The translations under genes were made by a program, and so were the position numbers. Below, piece by piece: positions 1 to 5,837 of a stretch of DNA of 11,897 bases. Location: positions 1-11,897 of the forward strand of contig CAMZKY010000016.1 in assembly GCA_947311455.1 (NCBI GenBank), given 5' to 3'. This DNA is from an uncultured Marinosulfonomonas sp. (GTDB lineage: Bacteria; Pseudomonadota; Alphaproteobacteria; Rhodobacterales; Rhodobacteraceae). Under the pieces are notes generated by a model, which did no database searches, had not been told where the DNA came from, and was given only the letters and a program-made list of their open reading frames with translations. Within the stretch, counting starts at the first letter, position 1. Every line of letters begins with the position of its first letter.

Positions 1-77
1 ACGGATGCGGTTAGGGCCATAATGGTGATGTGTTTGAAAATATTGCCAGTGGTAAATTTTGCCTGCGCGTTGGTCAT
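1..77 (-). CDS. MATE-family multidrug efflux transporter, N-terminal fragment
   Basis: Only the first 25 codons are in the window. Reading leftward from the ATG at 75-77, the product begins M-T-N-A-Q-A-K-F-T-T-G-N-I-F-K-H and continues I-T-I-M-A-L-T-A-S. This resembles the cytoplasmic N-terminus and start of the first helix of MATE-type Na+/H+-coupled drug antiporters (pattern: lysine-rich lead, 'GNIFKHI', then an 'MALTAS' helix start). A good Shine-Dalgarno AAGGA lies 7 bases upstream of the ATG. The gene continues beyond the window edge. It is co-directional with gltX but separated from it by about 96 bases and a strong hairpin, so it is probably a separate transcription unit. The family call rests on 25 residues only and is therefore tentative; the reading frame itself is well supported by the ribosome site. 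Confidence 0.6.
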   Translation of the reverse strand, partial: MTNAQAKFTTGNIFKHITIMALTAS

Positions 78-114
78 GGTATTATCCTTGCTTGGTCAAA
101 AGACACGAACCAAA

Positions 115-142
115 CATGGCGCGAGATTTCACTCGCGCCATG
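115..142 (-). terminator. Hairpin downstream of gltX, probable Rho-independent terminator
   Basis: A perfect 11-bp stem, CATGGCGCGAG / CTCGCGCCATG, encloses a 6-base loop. It lies 31 bases past the gltX stop codon in the direction of gltX transcription. The minus-strand sequence after the stem is T-rich but interrupted (TTTGGTTCGTGTCTTTT), so termination is likely although the U-tract is imperfect. The stem also separates gltX from the MATE gene. Confidence 0.65.
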
Positions 143-173
143 CACATAAAATCAGACATGCAGATTTGCAGGC

Positions 174-1496
174 TTAGCCGCGCGAAATATTTTGCAACAG
201 CGGCAACAATTTCGACATATCCGGCCCGTGTTCCATGCCTGTCAGGGCTTTGCGCAACGGCATAAACAGCCCGCGCCCTTTGCGCCCCGTGGCCTCTTTG
301 ACGGCACTTGTCCAAGCTTTCCACGTGGTTCCGTCAAATGGCCCGTCGGGCAGCAAACCCATAGCAGTTTCTACGAATTCCTTATCCTCATCATCAATCA
401 AAGGCGTCGCCCCGTCACGGCACAAGGCCCACCAATCGGCGATGTCTTTGCGGGTGGCGATGTTGTCATGGGCCATGGCCCAGAAATCTTCGGCGATGGC
501 ATCCGGCACGCCCAATTCGGCAATTGCATCTTTCATTTCGGAAAACGGCAGGCCGGCCACGGTTTTATGGGTCAGGGGTTTTAGATCCTCAACGTCGAAT
601 TTTGTTGGCGCAGAGCCGAATTTTGACAGATCAAACCCTTGGATCAATTCATCGTGGCTGCGGCGCAACTCCACCGGATCAGCCGACCCTAGCCGCGCCA
701 GCAAGGATAGCAGCGCCATCGGCTCAATCCCCTGTTCACGCAAATCACGCAGCGCCAAAGTGCCCAGACGTTTTGACAAGGCCTCGCCCTGTGGCCCCGT
801 CAGCAGCGAGTGATGCGCAAAACGCGGCACGGTGCCGCCAAGCGCGCGGATGATCTGTATCTGGGTGGCGGTGTTTGTTACGTGATCCGAGCCGCGCACC
901 ACATAAGTAATGCCAAAATCCACATCATCACAGACCGAGGCCAGCGTATACAAATATTGCCCGTCACCACGGATCAGCACCGGATCGGATACGGACGCCG
1001 CATCAATGGAAATATCGCCCAGAATACCGTCGGTAAATTCGATCCGCTCATGATCCAGTTTAAAGCGCCAATGCCCCGCACCGCGTTCTGCCCGCAACAC
1101 GTCTTTTTCCGCATCACTTAACGCCAACGCCGAACGATCATAAACCGGTGGCTTGCCCATGTTCAGCTGTTTCTTGCGCTTTAGATCCAGCTCTGTTGGT
1201 GTTTCGAAACATTCATACAACCGCCCCGAGGCACGCAATTCATCCGCGGCAGCATCGTAACGGGCCAAGCGCGTGGATTGGGTTTCTTCGCGATCCCATG
1301 TCAGGCCCAACCATGTCAGATCTTCTTTGATCGCATCAGCGTATTCTTTGGTAGAGCGCACAGGATCGGTATCATCCAGCCGTAAAATAAACGTGCCGCC
1401 GGCCTGTTTGGCAATCAGGTAATTCATCAACGCGGTGCGCAGATTGCCGATATGGATATATCCGGTGGGGGACGGAGCAAAGCGGGTGGTTGTCAT
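174..1496 (-). CDS. gltX: Glutamate--tRNA ligase (short alphaproteobacterial paralogue)
   Basis: This class I aminoacyl-tRNA synthetase uses ATP to load glutamate onto tRNA in the cytoplasm. The 440-residue product has the HIGH-type signature at residues 15-18 (H-I-G-N, within 'APSPTGYIHIGNLRTAL'), the GluRS motif 'VVRGSDHVTNTATQ' near residues 199-212, and the KMSKS equivalent L-S-K-R-L-G at 240-245. The rest is the helical anticodon-binding domain. It is shorter than the usual 465-480 residues. In the segment after residue 94, where many GluRS carry a Cys-rich zinc site, I see only one cysteine, so this is a zinc-less form. Many alphaproteobacteria have two gltX genes, one of which can be non-discriminating and feed GatCAB for Gln-tRNA; which type this is cannot be read from the sequence. 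The ribosome site is weak (GGAA about 7 bases before ATG). The upstream neighbour is divergent. Confidence 0.95.
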   Translation of the reverse strand: MTTTRFAPSPTGYIHIGNLRTALMNYLIAKQAGGTFILRLDDTDPVRSTKEYADAIKEDLTWLGLTWDREETQSTRLARYDAAADELRASGRLYECFETPTELDLKRKKQLNMGKPPVYDRSALALSDAEKDVLRAERGAGHWRFKLDHERIEFTDGILGDISIDAASVSDPVLIRGDGQYLYTLASVCDDVDFGITYVVRGSDHVTNTATQIQIIRALGGTVPRFAHHSLLTGPQGEALSKRLGTLALRDLREQGIEPMALLSLLARLGSADPVELRRSHDELIQGFDLSKFGSAPTKFDVEDLKPLTHKTVAGLPFSEMKDAIAELGVPDAIAEDFWAMAHDNIATRKDIADWWALCRDGATPLIDDEDKEFVETAMGLLPDGPFDGTTWKAWTSAVKEATGRKGRGLFMPLRKALTGMEHGPDMSKLLPLLQNISRG

Positions 1497-1643
1497 GGCG
1501 GTTTCCAGTCAATTCAGGTTTCATAGGCTCTTACGCGGTTTTATGCGGTGATGAAAGGGGGCGTGCGGCGTTTGGTTGCAGGTTTTGCTGTTGCGAATGA
1601 ATATCACCTACGTTAATCCCAGTAAATCAGTAAGGATTAAGCC

Positions 1644-2084
1644 ATGCACACATATATTCTCCTTTTGCACATTCTGGCCGCCACAATCTGGACAGGCGGG
1701 CATCTGATCCTTGCCTTTACGGTTTTGCCCCGCGCCCTTAAGGCCCGCGACACCGGGATTCTGGTAGACTTTGAAAGCGGCTTTGAGCGCATTGGCATTC
1801 CGGCACTTATCACGCAGGTGCTGACGGGGCTGTGGATGGCCTATGAAATCGAACCAACCCTTTCGAACTGGTTCACATTTTCTGGTGAGGATACCAATTA
1901 TATCGGCCTAAAGCTTGCCACTCTTGGCGCAACCGCGCTGCTGGCCCTGAACGCCCGCTTTCGGGTTATCCCCACACTGCGCGCCGAAACCCTGCCGCTA
2001 ATGGGCTGGCACATCAGGGCGGTGACGGTTTTATCGGTGGTGTTTGTGATTGCCGGTGTCGGGCTGAACCAAGGCGGGTTTTAA
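1644..2084 (+). CDS. Small CopD-like integral membrane protein
   Basis: The 146-residue protein is almost entirely hydrophobic, with four likely membrane helices (about residues 4-26, 48-67, 84-103 and 122-142). The first helix carries 'HILAATIWTGGHLIL', with histidines at 9 and 20, and the last begins 'GWHIRAV' with histidine 123. This layout resembles the CopD/YcnJ-type copper-resistance and HemJ-like small membrane families, in which helix-borne histidines bind copper or haem. The exact ligand cannot be read here, and no copper chaperone (CopC) or oxidase gene is adjacent. The start is well defined: AAGGA at 1632-1636, 7 bases before ATG. The gene is divergent from gltX and convergent with the VOC gene, whose stop codon lies 6 bases beyond this one. 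Membrane location is confident; the family name is moderately so. Confidence 0.7.
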   Translation: MHTYILLLHILAATIWTGGHLILAFTVLPRALKARDTGILVDFESGFERIGIPALITQVLTGLWMAYEIEPTLSNWFTFSGEDTNYIGLKLATLGATALLALNARFRVIPTLRAETLPLMGWHIRAVTVLSVVFVIAGVGLNQGGF

Positions 2085-2092
2085 CCCCGCCT
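2072..2092. terminator. Hairpin shared by two convergent genes
   Basis: AGGCGGG (2072-2078) pairs with CCCGCCT (2086-2092) around a 7-base loop. The stem includes the last codons and the stop codons of both the CopD-like gene and the VOC gene, so it could end transcription from either side in a very tight convergent junction. There is no clear U-tract on the plus strand; the assignment is tentative. Confidence 0.4.
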
Positions 2093-2471
2093 ATGTATAG
2101 CAAACCACCTCGATTTCGATGTCATCCGGCCCGTTAAAGTAAAACCATTTCCCCGGCTCGTAATCATCGTAAGAATGTGGATGATACCCCGCCGATTTGA
2201 CCCGCTTATCAATCTTATCCAGATCATCCACCACAATGCCGATATGATTCAACCCGCTGGGGCTTGCATAACTATCGCCATTTTTCAACGTCCCCCCGTT
2301 GGAATACAGCGCCAAATAACTGTCGCGCCCGCCCACATGATAGGTTTCGCCGCCCAGCTTTCCCACGCCGTTCCAGCGGATTTCCCAGTCAAACAAAGTG
2401 CATAACAATTTGGAAAACTCCTTTGGGTCTGTAACAGTGATATTTGCGTGTTCTAAAAATGCTTGTGCCAT
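2091..2471 (-). CDS. VOC-superfamily (glyoxalase/bleomycin-resistance fold) protein, predicted SoxR target
   Basis: The 126-residue protein has the two beta-alpha-beta-beta-beta halves of a vicinal-oxygen-chelate fold: 'EHANITVTDPKEFSKLLC..DWE' at 7-30, and 'GLNHIGIVVDDLDKIDKRVKSAG' from 73 followed by 'GPDDIEIEVV' at 114-123. Candidate metal ligands are H8, H76 and a glutamate at 119 or 121. Enzymes of this fold act on glyoxals, quinones, catechols or antibiotics; the substrate here is unknown. I chose the ATG at 2469-2471 rather than one six codons upstream because AAAGGA sits 6 bases before it and would otherwise lie inside the coding sequence. The gene is divergent from soxR and carries a textbook SoxR-type promoter, so its likely role is protection against redox-cycling compounds. 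With soxR broken, its induction is probably lost in this strain. Confidence 0.85.
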   Translation of the reverse strand: MAQAFLEHANITVTDPKEFSKLLCTLFDWEIRWNGVGKLGGETYHVGGRDSYLALYSNGGTLKNGDSYASPSGLNHIGIVVDDLDKIDKRVKSAGYHPHSYDDYEPGKWFYFNGPDDIEIEVVCYT

Positions 2472-2499
2472 GTTGGTTCCTTTTTTCATTGCACTTGCC

Positions 2500-2530
2500 T
2501 GTGTAATTGCTCAAGTTAACTTGAGGTCAA
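2500..2530 (-). promoter_or_regulatory. SoxR-type promoter of the VOC gene (19-bp spacer)
   Basis: Read on the minus strand, TTGACC (-35, at 2525-2530) is separated by exactly 19 bases from TACACA (-10, at 2500-2505). MerR-family activators work on such over-long spacers, untwisting DNA to realign the two hexamers. The arrangement matches the E. coli soxS promoter as I remember it (TTTACC, same 19-base spacer with one base different, TATACT). The predicted transcript would start near 2493, about 20 bases before the VOC start codon. Confidence 0.85.
2509..2526. promoter_or_regulatory. SoxR operator (sox box)
   Basis: GCTCAAGTTAACTTGAGG contains a perfect 16-bp palindrome, CTCAAGTTAACTTGAG at 2510-2525. 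It differs from the canonical 18-bp SoxR box (CCTCAAGTTAACTTGAGG) only in the first base. It lies in the intergenic region between divergent VOC and soxR, inside the 19-bp spacer of the VOC promoter, and 18 bp before the soxR start, so soxR autoregulation is also possible. Confidence 0.92.
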
Positions 2531-2544
2531 GAGGTTTTTTCAAC

Positions 2545-3005
2545 ATGCCAAAATCAACATCATCCGCCCTGCTTCCAATCGGGGCCATTGCCAAACGCAC
2601 GGGGCTGGCGGTGTCGGCGATCCGGTATTACGAAGAAGCCGGTATTACGAAGAAGAAGGGCTGGTGTTTCCGATCCGCACCCACGCCGGCCAGCGCCAAT
2701 TCCGCCGCGCCGATATCCGGCGGCTGTCTTTTGTGATGGTGGCGCAAAAGCTGGGATTTACCCTGACCGAAATCAAAACCGAACTTGCCCCCCTGCCCCA
2801 AAACCGCGCCCCGAACAAACAAGACTGGGCGCGCATCAGCACCCAGTTTCGCAAACGGTTGAATGACCGGATCACCGCACTTGAACTACTGCGCGATAAA
2901 CTGGATGGATGTATCGGCTGCGGCTGCCTGTCACTGGAAAATTGCCACCTGTATAACCCCGATGACGAGGCCGGAAAAGATGGTGCGGGGGCGCAGTTTT
3001 TATAA
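2545..3005 (+). pseudogene. soxR: Redox-sensing regulator SoxR, frameshifted by a 17-bp duplication
   Basis: SoxR is a MerR-family dimeric activator whose [2Fe-2S] cluster senses redox-cycling compounds. The first frame gives the helix-turn-helix start (PIGAIAKRTGLAVSAIRYYEE), then goes out of frame and stops at 2736, after 63 codons. A second frame from about 2656 to the stop at 3005 continues the family: 'GLVFPIRTHAGQRQF', the dimerisation helix, and C-I-G-C-G-C-L-S-L-E-N-C, with the exact C-x2-C-x-C-x5-C spacing of SoxR. The two frames are split by a perfect 17-bp tandem duplication at 2622-2655. Deleting one copy gives a 444-base gene of 147 residues reading 'IRYYEEEGLVFPIR', close to the usual size of about 150. 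The truncated product would have an incomplete DNA-binding domain and no cluster. The duplication could be a real recent mutation, a reversible slippage switch, or an assembly error. The ribosome site is weak (GAGG at 2531, 10 bases before ATG). Confidence 0.92.
2622..2655 (+). repeat. Perfect 17-bp tandem duplication inside soxR
   Basis: CCGGTATTACGAAGAAG occurs at 2622-2638 and again immediately at 2639-2655 with no mismatch. Because 17 is not a multiple of three it shifts the soxR frame. The absence of any divergence between the copies indicates a recent event. Confidence 0.97.
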
Positions 3006-3021
3006 CAGCCTTTAGAATTAA

Positions 3022-3051
3022 CTGTTATCGCGCCAGCGGTTCATGATCCGA
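3022..3051. repeat. Left copy of the nadE 3'-end direct repeat
   Basis: Twenty identical bases, GTTATCGCGCCAGCGGTTCA (3024-3043), recur at 4012-4031 within the nadE C-terminus. The longer match 3022-3051 versus 4010-4039 has 27 of 30 bases identical, at an offset of 988. Read on the minus strand this copy still encodes R-I-M-N-R-W-R-D-N-S followed by a stop (TAA at 3018-3020), against P-I-V-N-R-W-R-D-N-G-stop in the real gene. It begins about a dozen bases after the soxR stop, where nadE would have ended if nothing had been inserted. Confidence 0.88.
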
Positions 3052-3102
3052 AAACACCAATTCCAATCAAACCACACATCACCATTTAAACAATTCGCTA
3101 GC

Positions 3103-3131
3103 TTGCAACGTAAATGCAACGGGAATATAAG
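3103..3131 (+). promoter_or_regulatory. Candidate sigma-70 promoter of the insert gene
   Basis: TTGCAA (3103-3108) and TATAAG (3126-3131) are spaced by exactly 17 bases. Transcription would start near 3138, leaving about 130 bases of leader before the ATG at 3271. The leader contains a 10-bp palindrome, CTGACGTCAG, at 3194-3203. The region between the left repeat and the gene holds no other recognisable feature. Confidence 0.55.
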
Positions 3132-3270
3132 TTTTGTTATGCTCCTGAAAACTTTGCGGCAGAACACGAAAAACACATAAAGTGACGATACATCTGACGT
3201 CAGGGGTGAAATCAGCCCAAACTCACAAGTTTCTACAGCGACGCGGGTCTGAAACGATTGGGGGGGAGTT

Positions 3271-3891
3271 ATGTTGTTTAGTTCAATAAAATTTGCGGAG
3301 AGCAGATTATCATCTCTGTTTTTTATTATGTCTTTAATATCATTGATTGGCGTAGTTACTCCAACTTTTGCAACTACAGCGCTACTCATTGCCCAAGACA
3401 AGGCATGTGACAATCTAAATGATGATTACAAATTAGAAACAATGGAAACGACGCCATCCAGACCGCTTGTTCTTTGGCCGCATTCCCTTCCCGACGCGAA
3501 GGTTTTCTGGCAAGAAGATGGAAGAGATTTGCAAATTGTCGTATACAAATACAACTTAGTTGAGGTGTGTACTTTAAAAATTGAGTTGAAGAATATGGCG
3601 GCCGCTAAGCTCATTAAATTAGATGCTTCCAGAATCATCCAATCAAAAGTGATTTCCAGACACTTAAGAGTAGAGCGTCGGCGATGTACTTTCCTTGAGC
3701 GTAAGTATCCAACTACCTTTGCCATGGATGATACGGTTGAATTACCCAATGGGGAATTGGTTGTAGGTGGCCCCTTTGTAGGTTGCGAGCAATATGTAAA
3801 AAATAGTTCTATAGGTTTCAGGGTTGTTTCAGGCCAGCAGGTGCGCCGTTTTGTTTTTATTGTTAACTCACTATTTGAATTAAAGGACTAA
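3271..3891 (+). CDS. Orphan secreted protein of unknown function
   Basis: I do not recognise a family for this 206-residue product. The N-terminus has a basic/polar start, a hydrophobic core at about residues 16-30 and a possible signal-peptidase site after T-F-A (about residue 34), so export across the inner membrane is likely. The mature part is mixed alpha/beta in appearance, with four cysteines (about 46, 100, 138 and 172) that could make two disulfides in the periplasm. It also has a lysine/arginine-rich stretch around 120-145. The start has a purine-rich run (GGGGGGGAG) only 2 bases before the ATG; an in-frame ATG at residue 20 is a possible alternative but would leave only a short hydrophobic lead. 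Base composition differs sharply from flanking genes, which suggests transfer. A second reading frame with a good ribosome site starts 5 bases after its stop, so the two probably formed an operon. Confidence 0.7.
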   Translation: MLFSSIKFAESRLSSLFFIMSLISLIGVVTPTFATTALLIAQDKACDNLNDDYKLETMETTPSRPLVLWPHSLPDAKVFWQEDGRDLQIVVYKYNLVEVCTLKIELKNMAAAKLIKLDASRIIQSKVISRHLRVERRRCTFLERKYPTTFAMDDTVELPNGELVVGGPFVGCEQYVKNSSIGFRVVSGQQVRRFVFIVNSLFELKD

Positions 3892-3895
3892 GCTG

Positions 3896-4042
3896 ATGAC
3901 TACAATTGTTCCAAACACAAATATTAATAGTAATATAGTAATTTTTACGTCAGGGGGAGTCGCTGTTACTTCAGGCTTGGCCTCAAAATACGCCGCGAAC
4001 AGAAATCAGCCGTTATCGCGCCAGCGGTTCACGATCGGATAG
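3896..4042 (+). CDS. Truncated 48-codon reading frame running antisense into nadE
   Basis: ATG at 3896 is preceded by AAAGGA (3882-3887) at a spacing of 8 bases, a better ribosome site than that of the gene before it. The first 38 codons (MTTIVPNTNINSNIVIFTSG..., Asn/Thr/Ser/Val-rich) lie in AT-rich insert DNA. From codon 39 on, the frame reads through the right repeat into the nadE 3' end on the opposite strand and stops at 4040-4042. The last ten residues (PLSRQRFTIG) are therefore antisense nadE sequence, not an original protein end. I read this as the 5' end of a longer gene that was cut when the insert formed or was deleted. No family is recognisable from the surviving residues, and whether the fragment is translated is unknown. 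Confidence 0.5.
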   Translation: MTTIVPNTNINSNIVIFTSGGVAVTSGLASKYAANRNQPLSRQRFTIG

Positions 4043-5667
4043 CGTCGATCCAGCCAGAAAGAGCGCATGGTCAAACGTGGCCCCGGCGCGGATTGGAAGC
4101 GTTTATATTCGGAAATATAAAGCAGGTGTTCAACCTTTTTCACCACCTCGCGTTCAAACCCGTCGTTCACCAGATCAGCCACGGATTTTTCATCATCCAC
4201 CAGCCCCGTGAGGATTGCATCCAGAATGTCGTAGGGCGGCAGGCTGTCGTCATCGCGTTGATCCTCGCGCAATTCCGCGCTTGGGGGTTTGTCAATCACC
4301 GCCACCGGAATCACCTCGCCCGCTGGCCCCATCATCCAGTCGCGGTGATTGGCATTGCGCCAGCGGCAGGTTTCAAACACGCGGGTTTTATACATATCCT
4401 TGATCGGATTATACCCGCCCGCCATATCGCCGTAAATCGTGGCATAGCCCACAGCGACCTCGGATTTATTGCCCGTGGTCAGCAGCATTTCCTCGAATTT
4501 ATTTGACAGCGCCATCAACAGCAGCCCGCGCAAACGCGATTGGATGTTTTCTTCGGTCAGACCCTCATCAGTGCCTTCGAACAGCGGCGCAAGGGTGTTG
4601 GTAATCGCCTGACGCCCCTCGGCAATCGGCACAAAATCATAACGGCAGCCAAGGTTAACCGCGATCTTTTTGGCGTCCTCCAATGATTCCTTTGACGTGT
4701 ATTCAGAGGGCAGCATCACGCAGCGCACATTTTCAGGGCCAAGCGCATCTGCGGCTATCACCGCCACAATCGCAGAATCAATTCCGCCCGACAGCCCCAA
4801 AAGCACTTTTTTGAATCCGGTTTTGGCCATATAATCACGCAGGGCCATGACCATGACGTGATAATCCTGCTCCCACTCATCAGGATGCGTGGCCTGTTCC
4901 GATTTCACTGCGCGCCAGCCAGCATCCGTTCGGACAAAATCAAGCTGGGTAATCACCTCGTCAAACACCGGCAACAGCATCGCCAATTCGCCGCCGGGGT
5001 TGATCACAAAACTACCGCCATCAAACACCTGATCATCCTGCCCGCCAACCATATTCAGGTAAACCAGCGGCACCTCGGTTTCGACCACACGGGCGACCAT
5101 GTGATTCATCCGCACCTCAAGCTTATTGCGGTAATAGGGCGATCCATTGGGCACCAGCAGAATTTCCGCGCCGGTTTCCACCAGTGTTTCGCACACCTCG
5201 TTGGCGTGCCATGCATCTTCGCAAATGGGGGAACCGATACGCAACGGACCAATAGAATAAGGGCCTTGCGGGGCGGCAGGCTCATACAAACGCACCTCGT
5301 CAAACACCGTTTCATTGGGCAATTTCTGTTTCAACACGCGGTGCGCCACCTTGCCACCCTGCAAAATGAAATAGGCGTTGAACAAATCTGTGCCGTCAAA
5401 ATAAGGCCCACCAATGGCCAGCGCAGGGCCGTCAGCGCAATCCATCGCCAACTGATCAATATGCGCCATGGCATCACGATAAAACGCGGGCTTCATCACC
5501 AGATCTTGCGTTTGATAGCCGGTGATAAACATCTCGGGCAGTGCCACCAGATCGGCCTTGGCGGCCTTGCCTTGCGCCCAAGCCTCTCGCGCCTTGGCCG
5601 CATTTTCAGCCAGCGCCCCCACCGTCGGGTTCAGTTGCGCAAGGGTTATGCGAAATCTATCTGACAT
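4006..5667 (-). CDS. nadE: Glutamine-dependent NAD+ synthetase
   Basis: This two-domain cytoplasmic enzyme makes NAD+ from nicotinate adenine dinucleotide, ATP and glutamine, the last step of NAD synthesis. Residues 1 to about 245 form the nitrilase-type glutaminase domain, with the Glu-Lys-Cys triad visible as E45 ('LPEMFITGY'), K115 ('QKLPNE') and C149 ('SPICEDAWH'). The synthetase domain follows, with the ATP-pyrophosphatase P-loop S-G-G-I-D-S at 293-298. The C-terminal motif 'YGDMAGGYNPIKDMYKT' is typical of the family. The length of 553 is normal for the bacterial fused form. The start at 5665-5667 has a modest ribosome site (GGAAATAGG, 2-3 bases before ATG). The last codons coincide with the right-hand direct repeat, so the C-terminal residues RDNG may derive from the event that placed the AT-rich insert here. 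The gene is divergent from the MORN-repeat gene. Confidence 0.96.
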   Translation of the reverse strand: MSDRFRITLAQLNPTVGALAENAAKAREAWAQGKAAKADLVALPEMFITGYQTQDLVMKPAFYRDAMAHIDQLAMDCADGPALAIGGPYFDGTDLFNAYFILQGGKVAHRVLKQKLPNETVFDEVRLYEPAAPQGPYSIGPLRIGSPICEDAWHANEVCETLVETGAEILLVPNGSPYYRNKLEVRMNHMVARVVETEVPLVYLNMVGGQDDQVFDGGSFVINPGGELAMLLPVFDEVITQLDFVRTDAGWRAVKSEQATHPDEWEQDYHVMVMALRDYMAKTGFKKVLLGLSGGIDSAIVAVIAADALGPENVRCVMLPSEYTSKESLEDAKKIAVNLGCRYDFVPIAEGRQAITNTLAPLFEGTDEGLTEENIQSRLRGLLLMALSNKFEEMLLTTGNKSEVAVGYATIYGDMAGGYNPIKDMYKTRVFETCRWRNANHRDWMMGPAGEVIPVAVIDKPPSAELREDQRDDDSLPPYDILDAILTGLVDDEKSVADLVNDGFEREVVKKVEHLLYISEYKRFQSAPGPRLTMRSFWLDRRYPIVNRWRDNG

Positions 5668-5761
5668 GGCCTATTTCCAGTTTGTTCTGTCACGCGAGTG
5701 TTTCACTAAGCAGAGATATGCACAAGTTCGCTCAAGAACAATGCAAAAGACTGCAAAAAAC

Positions 5762-5790
5762 TTGTCTCTGGCGGCGCGCTGTCTTAGTCT
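5762..5790 (+). promoter_or_regulatory. Candidate promoter of the MORN-repeat gene
   Basis: TTGTCT (5762-5767) and TAGTCT (5785-5790) are spaced by 17 bases, predicting a start near 5797 and a leader of about 40 bases. The 170-base intergenic region must also contain the nadE promoter on the other strand, for which I see no clear candidate. Confidence 0.4.
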
Positions 5791-5837
5791 TTGTTACAAC
5801 ACACCGCAAAACGCGGGTTATGACGACGGGGGATAAC

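Larger units (their letters stand above)
3052..4009. mobile_element. AT-rich insert between two nadE 3'-end copies
   Basis: This stretch is visibly richer in A and T than its neighbours and uses A/T-ending codons freely (AAA, ATT, TTA), unlike the surrounding genes. It contains its own promoter, one complete orphan gene and one truncated reading frame, and is bounded by direct repeats of the nadE 3' end. That is the footprint expected when an element integrates in the 3' end of a gene and brings its own copy of the end with it, or when a larger island has been internally deleted. No integrase, transposase or terminal inverted repeat is visible, so 'mobile element' is an inference from the repeats and composition. 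A simple segmental duplication with later divergence is the main alternative. Confidence 0.55.

Noticed and set aside
2472..2489. Upstream ATG of the VOC gene
   Set aside because: Using it would place the AAAGGA ribosome site inside the coding sequence; the downstream ATG matches the family start.
3022..3051. Possible integron attC site at the insert boundary
   Set aside because: The GTTATCG does not fit the GTTRRRY core, there is no imperfect palindrome of attC type, and the match is explained by the nadE coding sequence.
3018..3413. 131-codon minus-strand frame ending in N-R-W-R-D-N-S
   Set aside because: Only its last residues resemble NadE, because of the left direct repeat; the rest opposes the orphan gene and its promoter and looks non-coding.
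4858..5664. 268-codon plus-strand frame opposite nadE
   Set aside because: It is antisense to the conserved nadE gene, has a His/Ile-rich composition typical of shadow frames, and has no ribosome site.
5726..5739. GTTC-N6-GAAC as a possible LexA box between nadE and the MORN gene
   Set aside because: Alphaproteobacterial LexA sites are direct GTTC-N7-GTTC repeats; this is an inverted pair with the wrong spacing and no SOS gene nearby.
5541..5837. Extension of the MORN frame 99 codons upstream
   Set aside because: It would overlap the divergent nadE start and put the signal peptide in the middle of the protein; GTG 5838 or ATG 5820 fit better.
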